Shown here in pieces: positions 1 through 8,843 of a DNA stretch of 59,105 bases (position 1 is the first letter of the stretch; each line of letters starts with the position of its first letter). The notes beneath the pieces are model-generated. The model worked only from the letters and a program-made list of their open reading frames with translations, did no database searches and was not told where the DNA came from. Origin of the DNA: Thermodesulfovibrionales bacterium (GTDB lineage Bacteria; Nitrospirota; Thermodesulfovibrionia; Thermodesulfovibrionales; Dissulfurispiraceae); contig JAGUWD010000031.1 in NCBI GenBank assembly GCA_020062545.1, forward strand, positions 1 to 59,105, written 5' to 3'. The translations under genes were made by a program, and so were the position numbers.

Positions 1-163
1 GGGTTTTTCTCTGCCATGGGAGTCCCAACTTCTTCATTATATCAAGGAGCCGATGGACAGCCTCTTTCCTGCTTATCCTTTCTTTAATATCCTTACCTTC
101 TTTTCCTTCTGTTTCAAATGCATCTATAAACTGGTTAATATGTCTATACCTATGTGGTTTGTT
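1..163 (-). pseudogene. Coding-like fragment, truncated by the window edge; unidentified
   Basis: The minus strand is open from an in-frame TAA (plus positions 164-166) to the left edge. It encodes about 54 residues of plausible, charged helical protein (for example INQFIDAFETEGKEGKD and RKEAVHRLLDIMKKLGLPW). There is no ATG, GTG or TTG near its beginning; the first ATG in frame lies close to the window edge. This looks like the interior of a gene that has lost its start, or one whose start was displaced by a frameshift. I do not recognise the family. It is divergent from the regulator that starts at 214. Confidence 0.3.
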
Positions 164-176
164 TTATAGAGTTTTC

Positions 177-206
177 TTGACATGAAATTTTCCCCTGTGT
201 TATTGT
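177..206 (+). promoter_or_regulatory. Candidate sigma-70-type promoter of the locus regulator
   Basis: A perfect TTGACA hexamer (177-182) is followed after 18 bases by TATTGT (201-206), a 4/6 match to the -10 box. Transcription would start around 212-214, at the ATG of the regulator gene. No Shine-Dalgarno sequence precedes that ATG, so a leaderless transcript is possible. The call is inferred from consensus only. Confidence 0.4.
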
Positions 207-213
207 TCAAATC

Positions 214-795
214 ATGAACAGTGATAAAGTCTCTGATGAAATATCACTAAGACTCCTTGATGAGCTTACAAAAGAGCCTCTGATTACCCAGAGGGCACTA
301 TCTGCCCGCCTCGGAATCGCCCTTGGATTAGTCAATGCCTATGTAAAGAGGCTTTATAAAAAGGGCTATATAAAAATCAAAAACCTCCCTAAAAACAGAA
401 TCAAGTATATCATCACGCCAAAGGGTTTCACAGAAAAGGCAAGGCTCACATACAGCTATATGCACCGGTCGGTAAATTATTTTAAAGAAGTGCGCTGTAA
501 GATTGAAAACACTTATACAACCATGATGTCATCCGGTGTTAAAAATATTCTTTTATGGGGTGACGGAGAAATTGCAGAGTTGTGCTATATCTCCACGAGG
601 GGGCTTCCTCTGAAGATTGTCGGTGTTGTAAGCGATAGGAGGATAGAGAATGGTTTTTTTGGTTATCATATCTACTTGCCTAATGACATAAGAGACATAA
701 GCTATGATGCAATACTCGTTGCATCAATAGAAAATAAAGCAGTTTCATCACTGCAGCAATTGGAAATAAATCCTGACAGGATTTATTTTTTATAG
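214..795 (+). CDS. EPS-associated MarR-like winged-helix regulator with C-terminal Rossmann-like domain
   Basis: This is a 193-residue protein. Residues about 8-75 form a winged helix-turn-helix (ITQRALSARLGIALGLVNAY followed by wing strands), of the type found in MarR-like regulators at the head of exopolysaccharide loci. Residues about 105-193 look like a separate alpha/beta domain with a glycine-containing turn after a strand (NILLWGDGEIAELC) and alternating strands (IVGVVSD, AILVAS). They resemble the nucleotide- or sugar-binding fold seen at the N-terminus of PglD/NeuD-type proteins. A sugar-nucleotide-sensing regulator is therefore a reasonable guess, but the ligand is unknown. No ribosome binding site is evident before ATG 214, and a TTGACA promoter lies just upstream. 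It is the first gene of the locus and lies 98 bp ahead of the NusG paralogue. Confidence 0.7.
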   Translation: MNSDKVSDEISLRLLDELTKEPLITQRALSARLGIALGLVNAYVKRLYKKGYIKIKNLPKNRIKYIITPKGFTEKARLTYSYMHRSVNYFKEVRCKIENTYTTMMSSGVKNILLWGDGEIAELCYISTRGLPLKIVGVVSDRRIENGFFGYHIYLPNDIRDISYDAILVASIENKAVSSLQQLEINPDRIYFL

Positions 796-822
796 CAAAT
801 TAACAAATAGATAACTTCTTGG

Positions 823-873
823 TGCAGAGTTCCTGTGAAAAACAGGAATATGTAACTGAGAGGGCGGAGCAGT
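823..873 (+). promoter_or_regulatory. Leader RNA element, copy 1 (hairpin plus conserved GGGCGGAGCAGT block)
   Basis: TGCAG (823-827) is followed by a hairpin with a 7-bp stem, TTCCTGT (830-836) and ACAGGAA (842-848), closed by a GAAAA loop. A 24-base block then runs from 850 to 873 and ends GAGAGGGCGGAGCAGT. The same arrangement recurs at 1444-1488 with a different but still paired stem, so the two copies covary. The element ends 19 bases before the NusG-paralogue start codon. The 3' part, GGCGGAGCAGT, resembles the ops element bound through RfaH (GGCGGTAGCGTG). It is probably an antiterminator recruitment or autoregulation site. Confidence 0.7.
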
Positions 874-892
874 ATCAGACAGTAAAAATACT

Positions 893-1411
893 ATGGAACT
901 GACCAAGACATCAGAACTTTACTGGTATGCAATTCATGTCAGATCAAGACATGAGTTTAAGGTGCTGGACAGGCTTACAAAAGCAGGCATAGATTCATTT
1001 TTACCAGTCGTTGAAAGACTAAATAAATGGAAAGACAGAAAAAAACTTGTAAGTTTTCCCCTTTTCCCCGGCTACCTCTTTGTTCATATCCATAAAATTT
1101 ACGATACTATGCTTGCTATTCTGAAAACTCCCGGTGTCGTGAGGTTCATTGGTATAATTCCAGGCGAGCCGGAGCCAGTTCCAGATGAACAGATAGATTC
1201 CCTGAAAAGACTTATTGAGAACAAAGAAAACCTCGACCCATATCCTTATTTAAAAGAAGGGCAGAGGGTCAGAATAAAAAAAGGTCCGCTGAAGGGAGTA
1301 GAAGGAATACTTGTTGAAAGGCCTGGGCAGCATCTCCTTGTCCTTTCAGTTGATATACTCAGACAGGGCGTGTCTATAAAAATAGACGCATCAGACGTAG
1401 AGTCTGTATAA
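893..1411 (+). CDS. NusG paralogue, UpxY/RfaH-type transcription antiterminator
   Basis: This is a 172-residue protein with an N-terminal NGN domain (residues about 9-110: WYAIHVRSRHEFKVLDRL, then the hallmark FPLFPGYLFV) and a C-terminal KOW domain (about 118-172: EGQRVRIKKGPLKGVEGILV). The family binds elongating RNA polymerase and lets it pass terminators in long polysaccharide operons. At this length, and at the head of a glycan locus, it is a specialised paralogue rather than housekeeping NusG. It is preceded by one copy of a hairpin/GGGCGGAGCAGT element and followed by a second copy before the next gene. This fits control of both its own gene and the 47-kb operon. The start at ATG 893 fits the NGN beginning. 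Confidence 0.88.
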   Translation: MELTKTSELYWYAIHVRSRHEFKVLDRLTKAGIDSFLPVVERLNKWKDRKKLVSFPLFPGYLFVHIHKIYDTMLAILKTPGVVRFIGIIPGEPEPVPDEQIDSLKRLIENKENLDPYPYLKEGQRVRIKKGPLKGVEGILVERPGQHLLVLSVDILRQGVSIKIDASDVESV

Positions 1412-1443
1412 TACAAAGTTTTCTAATTAAATACCTTTTTAGT

Positions 1444-1488
1444 TGCAGTCCGCAAAAATGCGGAATGTAACCGAGAGGGCGGAGCAGT
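1444..1488 (+). promoter_or_regulatory. Leader RNA element, copy 2 (hairpin plus conserved GGGCGGAGCAGT block)
   Basis: TGCAG (1444-1448) leads directly into a 6-bp stem, TCCGCA (1449-1454) and TGCGGA (1459-1464), with an AAAA loop. The conserved 24-base block follows at 1465-1488 and matches the first copy at 23 of 24 positions (one T/C change). The stem sequence differs from copy 1 yet stays complementary. The element ends 9 bases before the TTG start of the phosphomannomutase gene, the first sugar gene, so it also covers the place where a Shine-Dalgarno sequence would lie. Confidence 0.7.
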
Positions 1489-1497
1489 GCGAGAAAA

Positions 1498-2919
1498 TTG
1501 AACGAAAAAATTTTTAGAGAATACGATATAAGAGGGATTGCAGGGGAAGACATTACTAGGGATACTTCAGTTGCGATTGGAAAGGCATTTGGGACATATC
1601 TTAATTCACAGATCAAAACTCAAAACTCTAAACTCAAAGTTAGCATTGGTAGGGACATAAGGAACACCTCAAAGGAGTTAGCATCTGGACTTATTGAGGG
1701 AATTATATCCACTGGAATTAATGTGTACAATATTGGAATTTGTCCTACCCCCGTTCAGTACTTTTCTCTTTTTCATTTGGATTTAGACGGCGGTATTATG
1801 GTTACTGGTAGTCATAACCCTCCAGAATACAACGGCTTTAAAATAAGTATTGGGAAAGAGACGATTTATGGGGATACTATACAGAGGTTAAAAGAGATAG
1901 TATTGAAAAAGGGATGGATAACTGCGAATAAGGCAGGAAGAGCAGAAAAATATGACATCATAAATGATTACAAAAAGTATATGCTAAATGAGTTTTCGTA
2001 TCTTAACGATTCAAGATACAGAAAGTTAAAAGTAGTAGTAGACGCTGGTAATGGTACAGCAGGCATTCTCGTTCCTCAAATTCTTAAAGACATCGGATGC
2101 GAGGTAACACCTCTTTATTGTGAGCCAGACGGAAACTTTCCAAATCACCACCCCGACCCTACTGTCCTGGAATATATACAGGGTTTAATTAACGAGACAA
2201 TTAAAACAGGGGCCGATTTTGGAGTAGGATACGATGGTGACGCCGACAGAATAGGTATAGTTAATAGAAACGGCGACATCATATGGGGCGATCATCTCAT
2301 GATTATTCTTAGTCGTGAGGTGCTTAAGCAGAACAAAGGCGCAAAGATAATAGGTGATGTTAAATGCTCTCAGCTAATGTTCGATGATATTAAAAAACAT
2401 GGTGGGATTCCTATAATGTGGAAGACGGGGCACTCTTTAATAAAACAAAAGATGAAGAATGAGCAGGCAATTCTTGCAGGCGAGTTCAGCGGGCATATAT
2501 TTATAGCAGATAGGTATTTCGGGTATGACGACGCTATTTATACCACCATGAGGCTTGTCGAAATAATAAAAACATCAGGAAAGGAATTAAAAGAACTACT
2601 ATCCGATATTTCAAGGATGGCTTATACGCCAGAAATAAGGATTGACTGTGGTGATGGCATCAAGAAAAAAGTTGTAGAGAAGGTTATAGAAAGATTGGTA
2701 TGGTGCAAAAACAACGGCTGCAGTCCATATGAAATCATGGATTTTAATACCATAGACGGTGTAAGGGTGGTTTTTGAGAAAGGGTGGACGCTTTTGCGGG
2801 CAAGTAACACGCAGCCTGTTTTGGTGATGAGGGCTGAAGCAAGTGATGATTTGCATCTTGAGAAATATAGATTTTTTATGGAAAGAGAACTCAAAGAGGT
2901 AATTGAGGAGGCTCATTGA
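1498..2919 (+). CDS. Phosphomannomutase/phosphoglucomutase
   Basis: This 473-residue protein is of the alpha-D-phosphohexomutase family (AlgC/ManB type). It interconverts mannose-6-P and mannose-1-P (and often the glucose phosphates), feeding GDP-mannose synthesis. The N-terminus IFREYDIRGIAG is typical of the family. The phospho-serine loop TGSHNP has its serine at about residue 105; the metal loop is GYDGDADRIG, the sugar-binding loop GEFSGH, and the phosphate-binding loop near the C-terminus RASNTQPVL. The start is TTG at 1498, chosen because the family motif begins at once. The 3' end overlaps the next gene by 4 bases. It is the first biosynthetic gene after the NusG paralogue and is preceded by RNA element copy 2. 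Confidence 0.93.
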   Translation: MNEKIFREYDIRGIAGEDITRDTSVAIGKAFGTYLNSQIKTQNSKLKVSIGRDIRNTSKELASGLIEGIISTGINVYNIGICPTPVQYFSLFHLDLDGGIMVTGSHNPPEYNGFKISIGKETIYGDTIQRLKEIVLKKGWITANKAGRAEKYDIINDYKKYMLNEFSYLNDSRYRKLKVVVDAGNGTAGILVPQILKDIGCEVTPLYCEPDGNFPNHHPDPTVLEYIQGLINETIKTGADFGVGYDGDADRIGIVNRNGDIIWGDHLMIILSREVLKQNKGAKIIGDVKCSQLMFDDIKKHGGIPIMWKTGHSLIKQKMKNEQAILAGEFSGHIFIADRYFGYDDAIYTTMRLVEIIKTSGKELKELLSDISRMAYTPEIRIDCGDGIKKKVVEKVIERLVWCKNNGCSPYEIMDFNTIDGVRVVFEKGWTLLRASNTQPVLVMRAEASDDLHLEKYRFFMERELKEVIEEAH

Positions 2920-4310
2920 AAGTCCTTATTTTGGCTGGAGGCTGCGGTACAAGGCTATGGCCACTTTCGAGGAAAAGCTATCCCAAACAGTTTTTGAAAT
3001 TGAATGGAGATGAGTCTTTACTGCAGCAGACGGTAAAAAGATTTTTAGGAGTCCTCTCTCCAGATGATATGGTTGTTATTACAAATAACGACTATAAATT
3101 TCATGTGAAGTCAGACTTGAATTCATATGGGATAAAAAATATAATTCTTGAGCCGTACAGCAAGAATACCGCACCTGCAATAGCTTTGGGAGTAAGGTAT
3201 TGCAGGGATAAATTAGGCTGCAGCGAAGAGGAGATAATTTTTGTATCTCCTTCAGATCACATAATCAGACCTGAAGATTCTTTAGCCGGATACCTACAAA
3301 AAGCTACTAATATTGCCAGTGAAGGTTACATAGTTACATTTGGGGTAAAACCCGATAGGCCTGAAACAGGCTATGGGTATATAAAAATCAATAATTCCGA
3401 TAAACTATCTAAGGAGAAAAAATTTTTTAAAGTGGACAGCTTTACGGAGAAGCCTGACTTAGAGACAGCCCAATCCTATCTTAATGATGACCATTATTAT
3501 TGGAATTCCGGAATGTTTGCTTTTGCCATAAGAACAATAACCGATGAATTTAAAGCACATAGTCCTCAAATAGGAGACATGCTTGAGGTAGAATTTGATG
3601 AAATGGTCTTGAATTTTGATCGCATGCCATCCATATCTATAGATTATGCTGTGATGGAGAAATCAAAATGCGTTGCTCTATTGCCCATAGATTTTTATTG
3701 GAATGATATAGGTTCATGGGATTCTATTTATAATATTCTTGACAAGGACGAAATGGGAAATGTCAAGAAAGGGAATATTATCACGGCAGACACGCAGAAC
3801 ACTCTCATAATAGGCAATAAACGGCTTATATCTACCATAGGACTTGATAATTATCTTATTATCGAAACCGATGATGCGGTTCTTGTAGCAAAGAAAGGAG
3901 AAACTCAGAAAGTAAAAGATATAGTGAACGGTCTTAAAAAGGATGGCAGAAAAGAAATAGAGGAGAATGTTACAACTTATAGACCATGGGGAAATTATAC
4001 TGTGCTTGAAGAAGGGCCGAGATATAAAATAAAAAGAATCGTAGTAAATCCTGAGGAAAAGCTCAGCCTACAGATGCATTATCATAGATCAGAACATTGG
4101 GTAGTCGTAAGAGGAGCCGCAAAGGTAAAGATAGGCGATAAAGAAATATTTATCCATGAAAATGAGTCTGCATATGTCCCTAAATCAACGCTTCACAGAC
4201 TCGAAAATCCGGGTAAGGTACCATTGGAGATAATTGAGGTACAGAACGGAGAATATGTCGGAGAAGACGACATTGTAAGGGTGGAAGACGTTTACGGAAG
4301 GCAAGGGTGA
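2916..4310 (+). CDS. manC: Mannose-1-phosphate guanylyltransferase / mannose-6-phosphate isomerase
   Basis: This is a 464-residue bifunctional enzyme. The nucleotidyltransferase domain (about 1-330) starts with [21 protein letters not shown], the GTP-binding signature, and contains FVEKP-like FTEKPD and the WNSGMF motif. The C-terminal type II phosphomannose isomerase cupin (about 345-464) has [20 protein letters not shown] and the metal-ligand pattern [13 protein letters not shown]. Together with the preceding mutase it makes GDP-mannose from fructose-6-P. The start is TTG at 2916, overlapping the previous stop, with a strong GAGGAGG ribosome binding site at 2905-2911. It overlaps the following gene by 4 bases. 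Confidence 0.93.
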   Translation: MKVLILAGGCGTRLWPLSRKSYPKQFLKLNGDESLLQQTVKRFLGVLSPDDMVVITNNDYKFHVKSDLNSYGIKNIILEPYSKNTAPAIALGVRYCRDKLGCSEEEIIFVSPSDHIIRPEDSLAGYLQKATNIASEGYIVTFGVKPDRPETGYGYIKINNSDKLSKEKKFFKVDSFTEKPDLETAQSYLNDDHYYWNSGMFAFAIRTITDEFKAHSPQIGDMLEVEFDEMVLNFDRMPSISIDYAVMEKSKCVALLPIDFYWNDIGSWDSIYNILDKDEMGNVKKGNIITADTQNTLIIGNKRLISTIGLDNYLIIETDDAVLVAKKGETQKVKDIVNGLKKDGRKEIEENVTTYRPWGNYTVLEEGPRYKIKRIVVNPEEKLSLQMHYHRSEHWVVVRGAAKVKIGDKEIFIHENESAYVPKSTLHRLENPGKVPLEIIEVQNGEYVGEDDIVRVEDVYGRQG

Positions 4311-5260
4311 AGATGAAAAAATATTCGGGTAAAAGGATTCTTGTTACAGGTGGTGCAGGATTTCTCGGTTCGCATTTGTGTGAGGGGCTTTTGAATGAAG
4401 GCAATGAAGTTCTTTGCGCAGATAACTTTTATACAGGCAGAAAGGCAAATATTGCCCACCTATTAGGAAACCCTTACTTTGAAGTTATACGCCATGATAT
4501 TTGTTTTCCTCTTTATGTGGAAGTAGATGAAATCTATAATCTGGCATGTCCTGCATCTCCAATACACTATCAATTTGATCCTGTGCAGACAACCAAGACA
4601 TCGGTTCACGGAAGTATCAATATGCTTGGCCTTGCAAAAAGGGTAAAGGCAAAAATATTACAAGCATCAACATCTGAGGTCTATGGAGATCCAACTGTTC
4701 ATCCACAGCCTGAGACATATTGGGGAAATGTAAATCCCATTGGTTTCAGGTCTTGTTATGACGAGGGCAAGCGTTGTGCTGAGACATTATTTTTTGATTA
4801 TCATCGCCAGCACAGGCTTAAGATAAAAGTGGCAAGGATCTTTAATACCTATGGTCCGAGGATGCATCCAAATGATGGCCGTGTTGTAAGCAATTTCATT
4901 GTTCAGGCCTTGAAAGGTGAAGACATTACAGTCTATGGAGACGGAAGTCAGACGAGGAGCTTCTGTTATGTCGATGATCTCATTGATGGACTGGTTAAGT
5001 TAATGAATAGCGCCGATGACTTTACGGGACCTGTGAATCTGGGGAATCCTTCGGAATTCTCTATCCTTGAACTCGCTAATAAAGTTATTGAGATAACAGG
5101 CTCAAAATCATCCATGGTCTTCAAACCCTTGCCACAGGATGATCCGATGCAGAGGAAGCCGGAAATATCCCTCGCAAAAGAAGTTCTTGATTGGCAGCCG
5201 GAGATAAAGCTCGAAGACGGGCTTTGTAAGACAATAGATTATTTTAAATCCATTATTTAA
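4307..5260 (+). CDS. UDP-glucuronate decarboxylase (UDP-xylose synthase)
   Basis: This is a 317-residue extended SDR. The nucleotide-binding motif is [10 protein letters not shown]. The family hallmarks of UDP-glucuronate decarboxylase are present: [21 protein letters not shown] and the YDEGK form of the catalytic Tyr-x3-Lys (about residues 151-155), followed by [17 protein letters not shown]. The reaction converts UDP-GlcA to UDP-xylose (or a 4-keto-pentose). The start is GTG 4307 or ATG 4313; both fit, and the ATG has an AAGG nearby. No UDP-glucose dehydrogenase is seen in the window, so UDP-GlcA would have to come from elsewhere. Confidence 0.88.
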   Translation: MKMKKYSGKRILVTGGAGFLGSHLCEGLLNEGNEVLCADNFYTGRKANIAHLLGNPYFEVIRHDICFPLYVEVDEIYNLACPASPIHYQFDPVQTTKTSVHGSINMLGLAKRVKAKILQASTSEVYGDPTVHPQPETYWGNVNPIGFRSCYDEGKRCAETLFFDYHRQHRLKIKVARIFNTYGPRMHPNDGRVVSNFIVQALKGEDITVYGDGSQTRSFCYVDDLIDGLVKLMNSADDFTGPVNLGNPSEFSILELANKVIEITGSKSSMVFKPLPQDDPMQRKPEISLAKEVLDWQPEIKLEDGLCKTIDYFKSII

Positions 5261-5270
5261 TAACTTATAG

Positions 5271-5978
5271 ATGCCGAAATTTACTGCTATAATACCGGCC
5301 CGTGGTGGTTCCAAGGGGATAAAAAAGAAAAATATACAACCGCTGTTAGGCAAACCTTTATTATGCTTTTCAATAGAATCGGCGTTAGAATCCTCTTATA
5401 TCGATGATGTGGTTGTTTCTACAGATTCTCATGAGATAGAGCAGATTGCAAAAAAATATGACGGTGTTAAGGTTATTAGAAGGCCCGATAATTTAGCACT
5501 TGATACTACACCAACTGAGCCTGTATTAATACATGCGCTTGATTGTCTAAAGAAGGATTATGATAGTTTTTCTGATTATGTTGTCCTTTTACAGCCGACG
5601 TCTCCTTATAGAAAAAAAGGCACGATTGACAGATGTATAGAGATGGTTTTGAAGACAGGAGCGAATTCTCTTCTAACCGTGTGTGAGAATCATAGTTTTT
5701 TTTGGAAGAATGAAGGAGGTACAACAGTTGCTCTTTACGATTATAAAAACCGCCCAAGGAGGCAGGACATAAAATCAGAGGACAGGTGGTACAGAGAAAA
5801 TGGATCGGTATATATAACCCAAACAGATATTTTAATAGAAGAAAAAAACCGTCTCGGCGGTAAGATAGCAATGTATGTGATGAGCGAGGAAGAATCCATA
5901 GAGATAGATTCCCTTTACGAATTTTTTTTACTCGCCATAATAATGAAAAATGAAGGATATGCTAATGCAAACGATTAA
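5271..5978 (+). CDS. CMP-nonulosonate (acylneuraminate) cytidylyltransferase, first copy
   Basis: This is a 235-residue NeuA/PseF/LegF-type enzyme that activates a nonulosonic acid with CTP. The nucleotide-binding start [14 protein letters not shown] is followed by [27 protein letters not shown] (substrate loop) and RENGSVYI. A second enzyme of the family, at 15683, shares the architecture but is clearly diverged, so the locus has two CMP-sugar synthetases. This copy overlaps the next gene by 14 bases and is paired with the NeuB-type fusion, which suggests that the two handle the same nine-carbon sugar. Which nonulosonate is used cannot be read from the sequence. Confidence 0.85.
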   Translation: MPKFTAIIPARGGSKGIKKKNIQPLLGKPLLCFSIESALESSYIDDVVVSTDSHEIEQIAKKYDGVKVIRRPDNLALDTTPTEPVLIHALDCLKKDYDSFSDYVVLLQPTSPYRKKGTIDRCIEMVLKTGANSLLTVCENHSFFWKNEGGTTVALYDYKNRPRRQDIKSEDRWYRENGSVYITQTDILIEEKNRLGGKIAMYVMSEEESIEIDSLYEFFLLAIIMKNEGYANAND

Positions 5979-7845
5979 GATAGGCAACAGATTCATAGGA
6001 GAAGGCCAGCCCTGTTTTATTATTGCCGAAATAGGAATAAATCATAATGGAAGCATGAAAATTGCCAAAAAGCTTATAGATATGGCGGTGGAGGCAGGTG
6101 CGGATTGTGTTAAATTTCAGATGAGAAATCTGGATGCGCTTTATAAAAAGGATGCTATCGAGAATACAATAAACGAAGACCTTTCTGTTCAATATACAAT
6201 TTCGCTGCTTAAAAAATTCCAGTTATCAACTGAACAGATGGAAGAACTTGCCCAGTACTCGGCGCAAAAGGGCATTATGTTTATGTGCACACCGTGGGAC
6301 AAACCGAGCGTGGATGAACTTGAACGGATAGGTGTTCCTGCTTACAAACTGGCATCTGCTGATATGACAAATATGTACCTGCTTGACTATGTTATTAAAA
6401 CGGGGAAACCCTTGATCATTTCGACAGGGATGTCAACTGTAAGTGAAATAGAAGAGACAGTAATGTTTTTAAAGAAAAAAAAGGCAGAGTTTGCTATTCT
6501 GCACTGTAATAGTACTTATCCGGCTCCCTATAAAGACATAAATTTGAAGTTTATGTTTGAACTTAAAAAATATGGGGTGCCTGTTGGTTACTCGGGACAT
6601 GAAAGAGGCATTGCCATATCTGAGGCGGCTGTGGCTATGGGTGCTTGTATAATAGAAAGACATTTTACATTGGACAGAACAATGGAAGGGCCTGACCATG
6701 CTGCAAGCCTCGAATTCACCGGACTGCAAAAGCTTGTAAGGGACATACGGAATATCGAACTTGCAATGGGGTCGAATCACAGATGGCTTACCCAAGGTGA
6801 GCGTTTAAACAGGGAGAATCTCGCAAAAAGCCTTGTTGCCGCTGTTGATATAAAAAAAGGCAAAGTGATTACAAGCGAGATGATCTCGGTGAAAAGCCCC
6901 GGAAAGGGAATCTCCCCACAGAGGATAAATGAACTTATAGGCAAAAAGGCCAAGAGAGATATCAAAAGGGATGACTACTTTGCAGAATCGGATTTGAGAG
7001 ATGGCGATAAGTCCTTGCACGAATATAATTTTAGAAGAAAATGGGGGCTTGTAGTGAGGTATCATGATATCGAAGATATTGTCAGGAAAAGTTCCCCACA
7101 TTTTTTTGAATTTCACTTGAGCTATGACGATGTTGATCATGCCTTTAAAATAAAGAATTATAAGCAGGAGCTTATTGTCCATGCCCCCGAGCTTTTCAGG
7201 GGTGATAACCTGCTTGATTTATGTTCGATGGATGAGGCTAAAAGAAGGCTTTCTGTTGATAACCTTCAGAGAGTTATTAGTATAACTCACAAACTAAAAA
7301 AGCATTTTTCTACAAAAAACAAAGTCTATATAGTCACCCATGTAGGCGGATTCAGTATAGACGAACCTATACTTCAAAAAGAGAAGCTTTATGAAAATCT
7401 TGAAAATTCATTAAAGGAGTTGGAAGAAGGGGAAACGGAAATTATTATAGAGAATATGCCTCCATTTCCATGGCTTTTTGGAGGGCAAAGGTACCATAAT
7501 GTTTTTGTATCTTCGGAAGATATTGCAGATTTTTGCAGTAAGACCGGAAGAAAAATATGCTTTGATGCATCACATGCGCTTCTGGCATGCAATCATTTAA
7601 AAATTCCTCTTTCCGAATATATACAAAAAGTTAAACCTTATATTGTGCACCTGCATATTGCAGACGGCGCCGGTGTTGACGGTGAAGGATTACAGATAGG
7701 CGAAGGCGAAGTAGATTTTGAAGAATTGTTTAGAATATTAGAGGGATGCGACGCAACGTTTGTCCCTGAAATATGGCAGGGGCACAAATTTGGTGGAGAG
7801 GGGTTCTGGACTGCCCTTGAGAGGTTGTCCAAGTATAATATTTAA
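5965..7845 (+). CDS. NeuB-type nonulosonate synthase fused to a xylose-isomerase-like TIM barrel
   Basis: Starting from ATG 5965 this is a 626-residue protein; ATG 5950 and 5959 are alternatives, but GAAGG at 5952-5956 sits best for 5965. Residues about 1-285 are a NeuB condensing domain ([76 protein letters not shown]). Residues about 290-350 are an SAF/antifreeze-like domain ([14 protein letters not shown]). The remaining about 250 residues are an AP-endonuclease/xylose-isomerase-type TIM barrel ([45 protein letters not shown]) carrying the usual metal-binding acids and histidines. Ordinary NeuB proteins end near 340-350 residues, so the barrel is an extra activity, perhaps an epimerase or isomerase acting on the precursor or product. 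Confidence 0.87.
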   Translation: MQTIKIGNRFIGEGQPCFIIAEIGINHNGSMKIAKKLIDMAVEAGADCVKFQMRNLDALYKKDAIENTINEDLSVQYTISLLKKFQLSTEQMEELAQYSAQKGIMFMCTPWDKPSVDELERIGVPAYKLASADMTNMYLLDYVIKTGKPLIISTGMSTVSEIEETVMFLKKKKAEFAILHCNSTYPAPYKDINLKFMFELKKYGVPVGYSGHERGIAISEAAVAMGACIIERHFTLDRTMEGPDHAASLEFTGLQKLVRDIRNIELAMGSNHRWLTQGERLNRENLAKSLVAAVDIKKGKVITSEMISVKSPGKGISPQRINELIGKKAKRDIKRDDYFAESDLRDGDKSLHEYNFRRKWGLVVRYHDIEDIVRKSSPHFFEFHLSYDDVDHAFKIKNYKQELIVHAPELFRGDNLLDLCSMDEAKRRLSVDNLQRVISITHKLKKHFSTKNKVYIVTHVGGFSIDEPILQKEKLYENLENSLKELEEGETEIIIENMPPFPWLFGGQRYHNVFVSSEDIADFCSKTGRKICFDASHALLACNHLKIPLSEYIQKVKPYIVHLHIADGAGVDGEGLQIGEGEVDFEELFRILEGCDATFVPEIWQGHKFGGEGFWTALERLSKYNI

Positions 7846-8843
7846 TGAATATTAAGGGCAAAAAAATACTTGTTACCGGAGCAGATGGCTTTATTGGCAG
7901 TCATCTTGTGGAAGCCCTTTTAGATGAAGGTTGTTATGTTAGGGCTTTTGTTTTCTATAATTCTTTAAATTCGTGGGGATGGCTTGATACATTTCCTAAA
8001 AACAAACTTAAAGATATAGAAGTTTTTGCAGGGGACATAAGAGATCCAAATGGTATTAGAACTGCAGTAAGGGAAATAGATATTGTTTTTCACCTTGCTG
8101 CACTTATAGGGATTCCTTTCAGTTATCACTCTCCTGATTCTTATATTGATACAAATATCAAGGGAACATTGAATATTTTGCAAGCTTGTAGAGATTATGG
8201 TATTGAACGGGTTATTGTTACATCTACATCTGAAGTTTATGGAACAGCCAGATATGTTCCGATAGATGAAAAACATCCGATTCAAGGTCAGTCTCCTTAT
8301 TCTGCTACTAAAATAGGTGCTGATAAAATTGCTGAATCTTTTTACCGTTCATTTGATACACCTGTTATTATTGCAAGACCTTTTAATACATATGGTCCGA
8401 GACAGTCTGCAAGGGCTATCATTCCAACAATAATAACTCAACTTTTAAATGGTAGTAAAAAGATAAGACTTGGCTCTTTACATACCACAAGGGATTTGAA
8501 TTATGTAACTGATATTTGCAGTGGCTTTATTGCACTTTCTAAGTGTGATGATGCGATTGGGCAGGAGATAAATATTGGTTCAGGTCAAGAAATCTCAATT
8601 GGTGACCTTGCAAAAAAAATTATAAATTTAATAAATGTTGATGCTCAAATAGTTTGCGAAGATGTAAGAATAAGACCTCAAAAAAGTGAAGTAGAAAGAT
8701 TGCTTTGTGATAATAGCTTAATAAAAAAACTTACAGGTTGGAAGCCAAAAATATTTTTGGAAGAAGGGCTGATGAAGACGATAGAATGGTTTAAAAATAA
8801 AAAGAATCTAAACAGGTTTAAATGGGATATTTATAATGTTTGA
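7845..8843 (+). CDS. legB: LegB-type NDP-N-acetylglucosamine 4,6-dehydratase
   Basis: This is a 332-residue extended SDR. Key features are TGADGFIGSHLVEALLDEG (NAD binding), VFHLAALIGIPFSYHSP, TSTSEVYGTA, the catalytic YSATKIGADK, RPFNTYGPRQSARAIIPT and DLNYVTD. The set IPFSYHSPDSY plus SARAIIPTIITQLL is characteristic of the LegB branch that makes the 4-keto-6-deoxy intermediate of N,N'-diacetyllegionaminic acid. It abuts the previous gene (TAATG overlap) and overlaps the aminotransferase that would use its product. Confidence 0.85.
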   Translation: MNIKGKKILVTGADGFIGSHLVEALLDEGCYVRAFVFYNSLNSWGWLDTFPKNKLKDIEVFAGDIRDPNGIRTAVREIDIVFHLAALIGIPFSYHSPDSYIDTNIKGTLNILQACRDYGIERVIVTSTSEVYGTARYVPIDEKHPIQGQSPYSATKIGADKIAESFYRSFDTPVIIARPFNTYGPRQSARAIIPTIITQLLNGSKKIRLGSLHTTRDLNYVTDICSGFIALSKCDDAIGQEINIGSGQEISIGDLAKKIINLINVDAQIVCEDVRIRPQKSEVERLLCDNSLIKKLTGWKPKIFLEEGLMKTIEWFKNKKNLNRFKWDIYNV

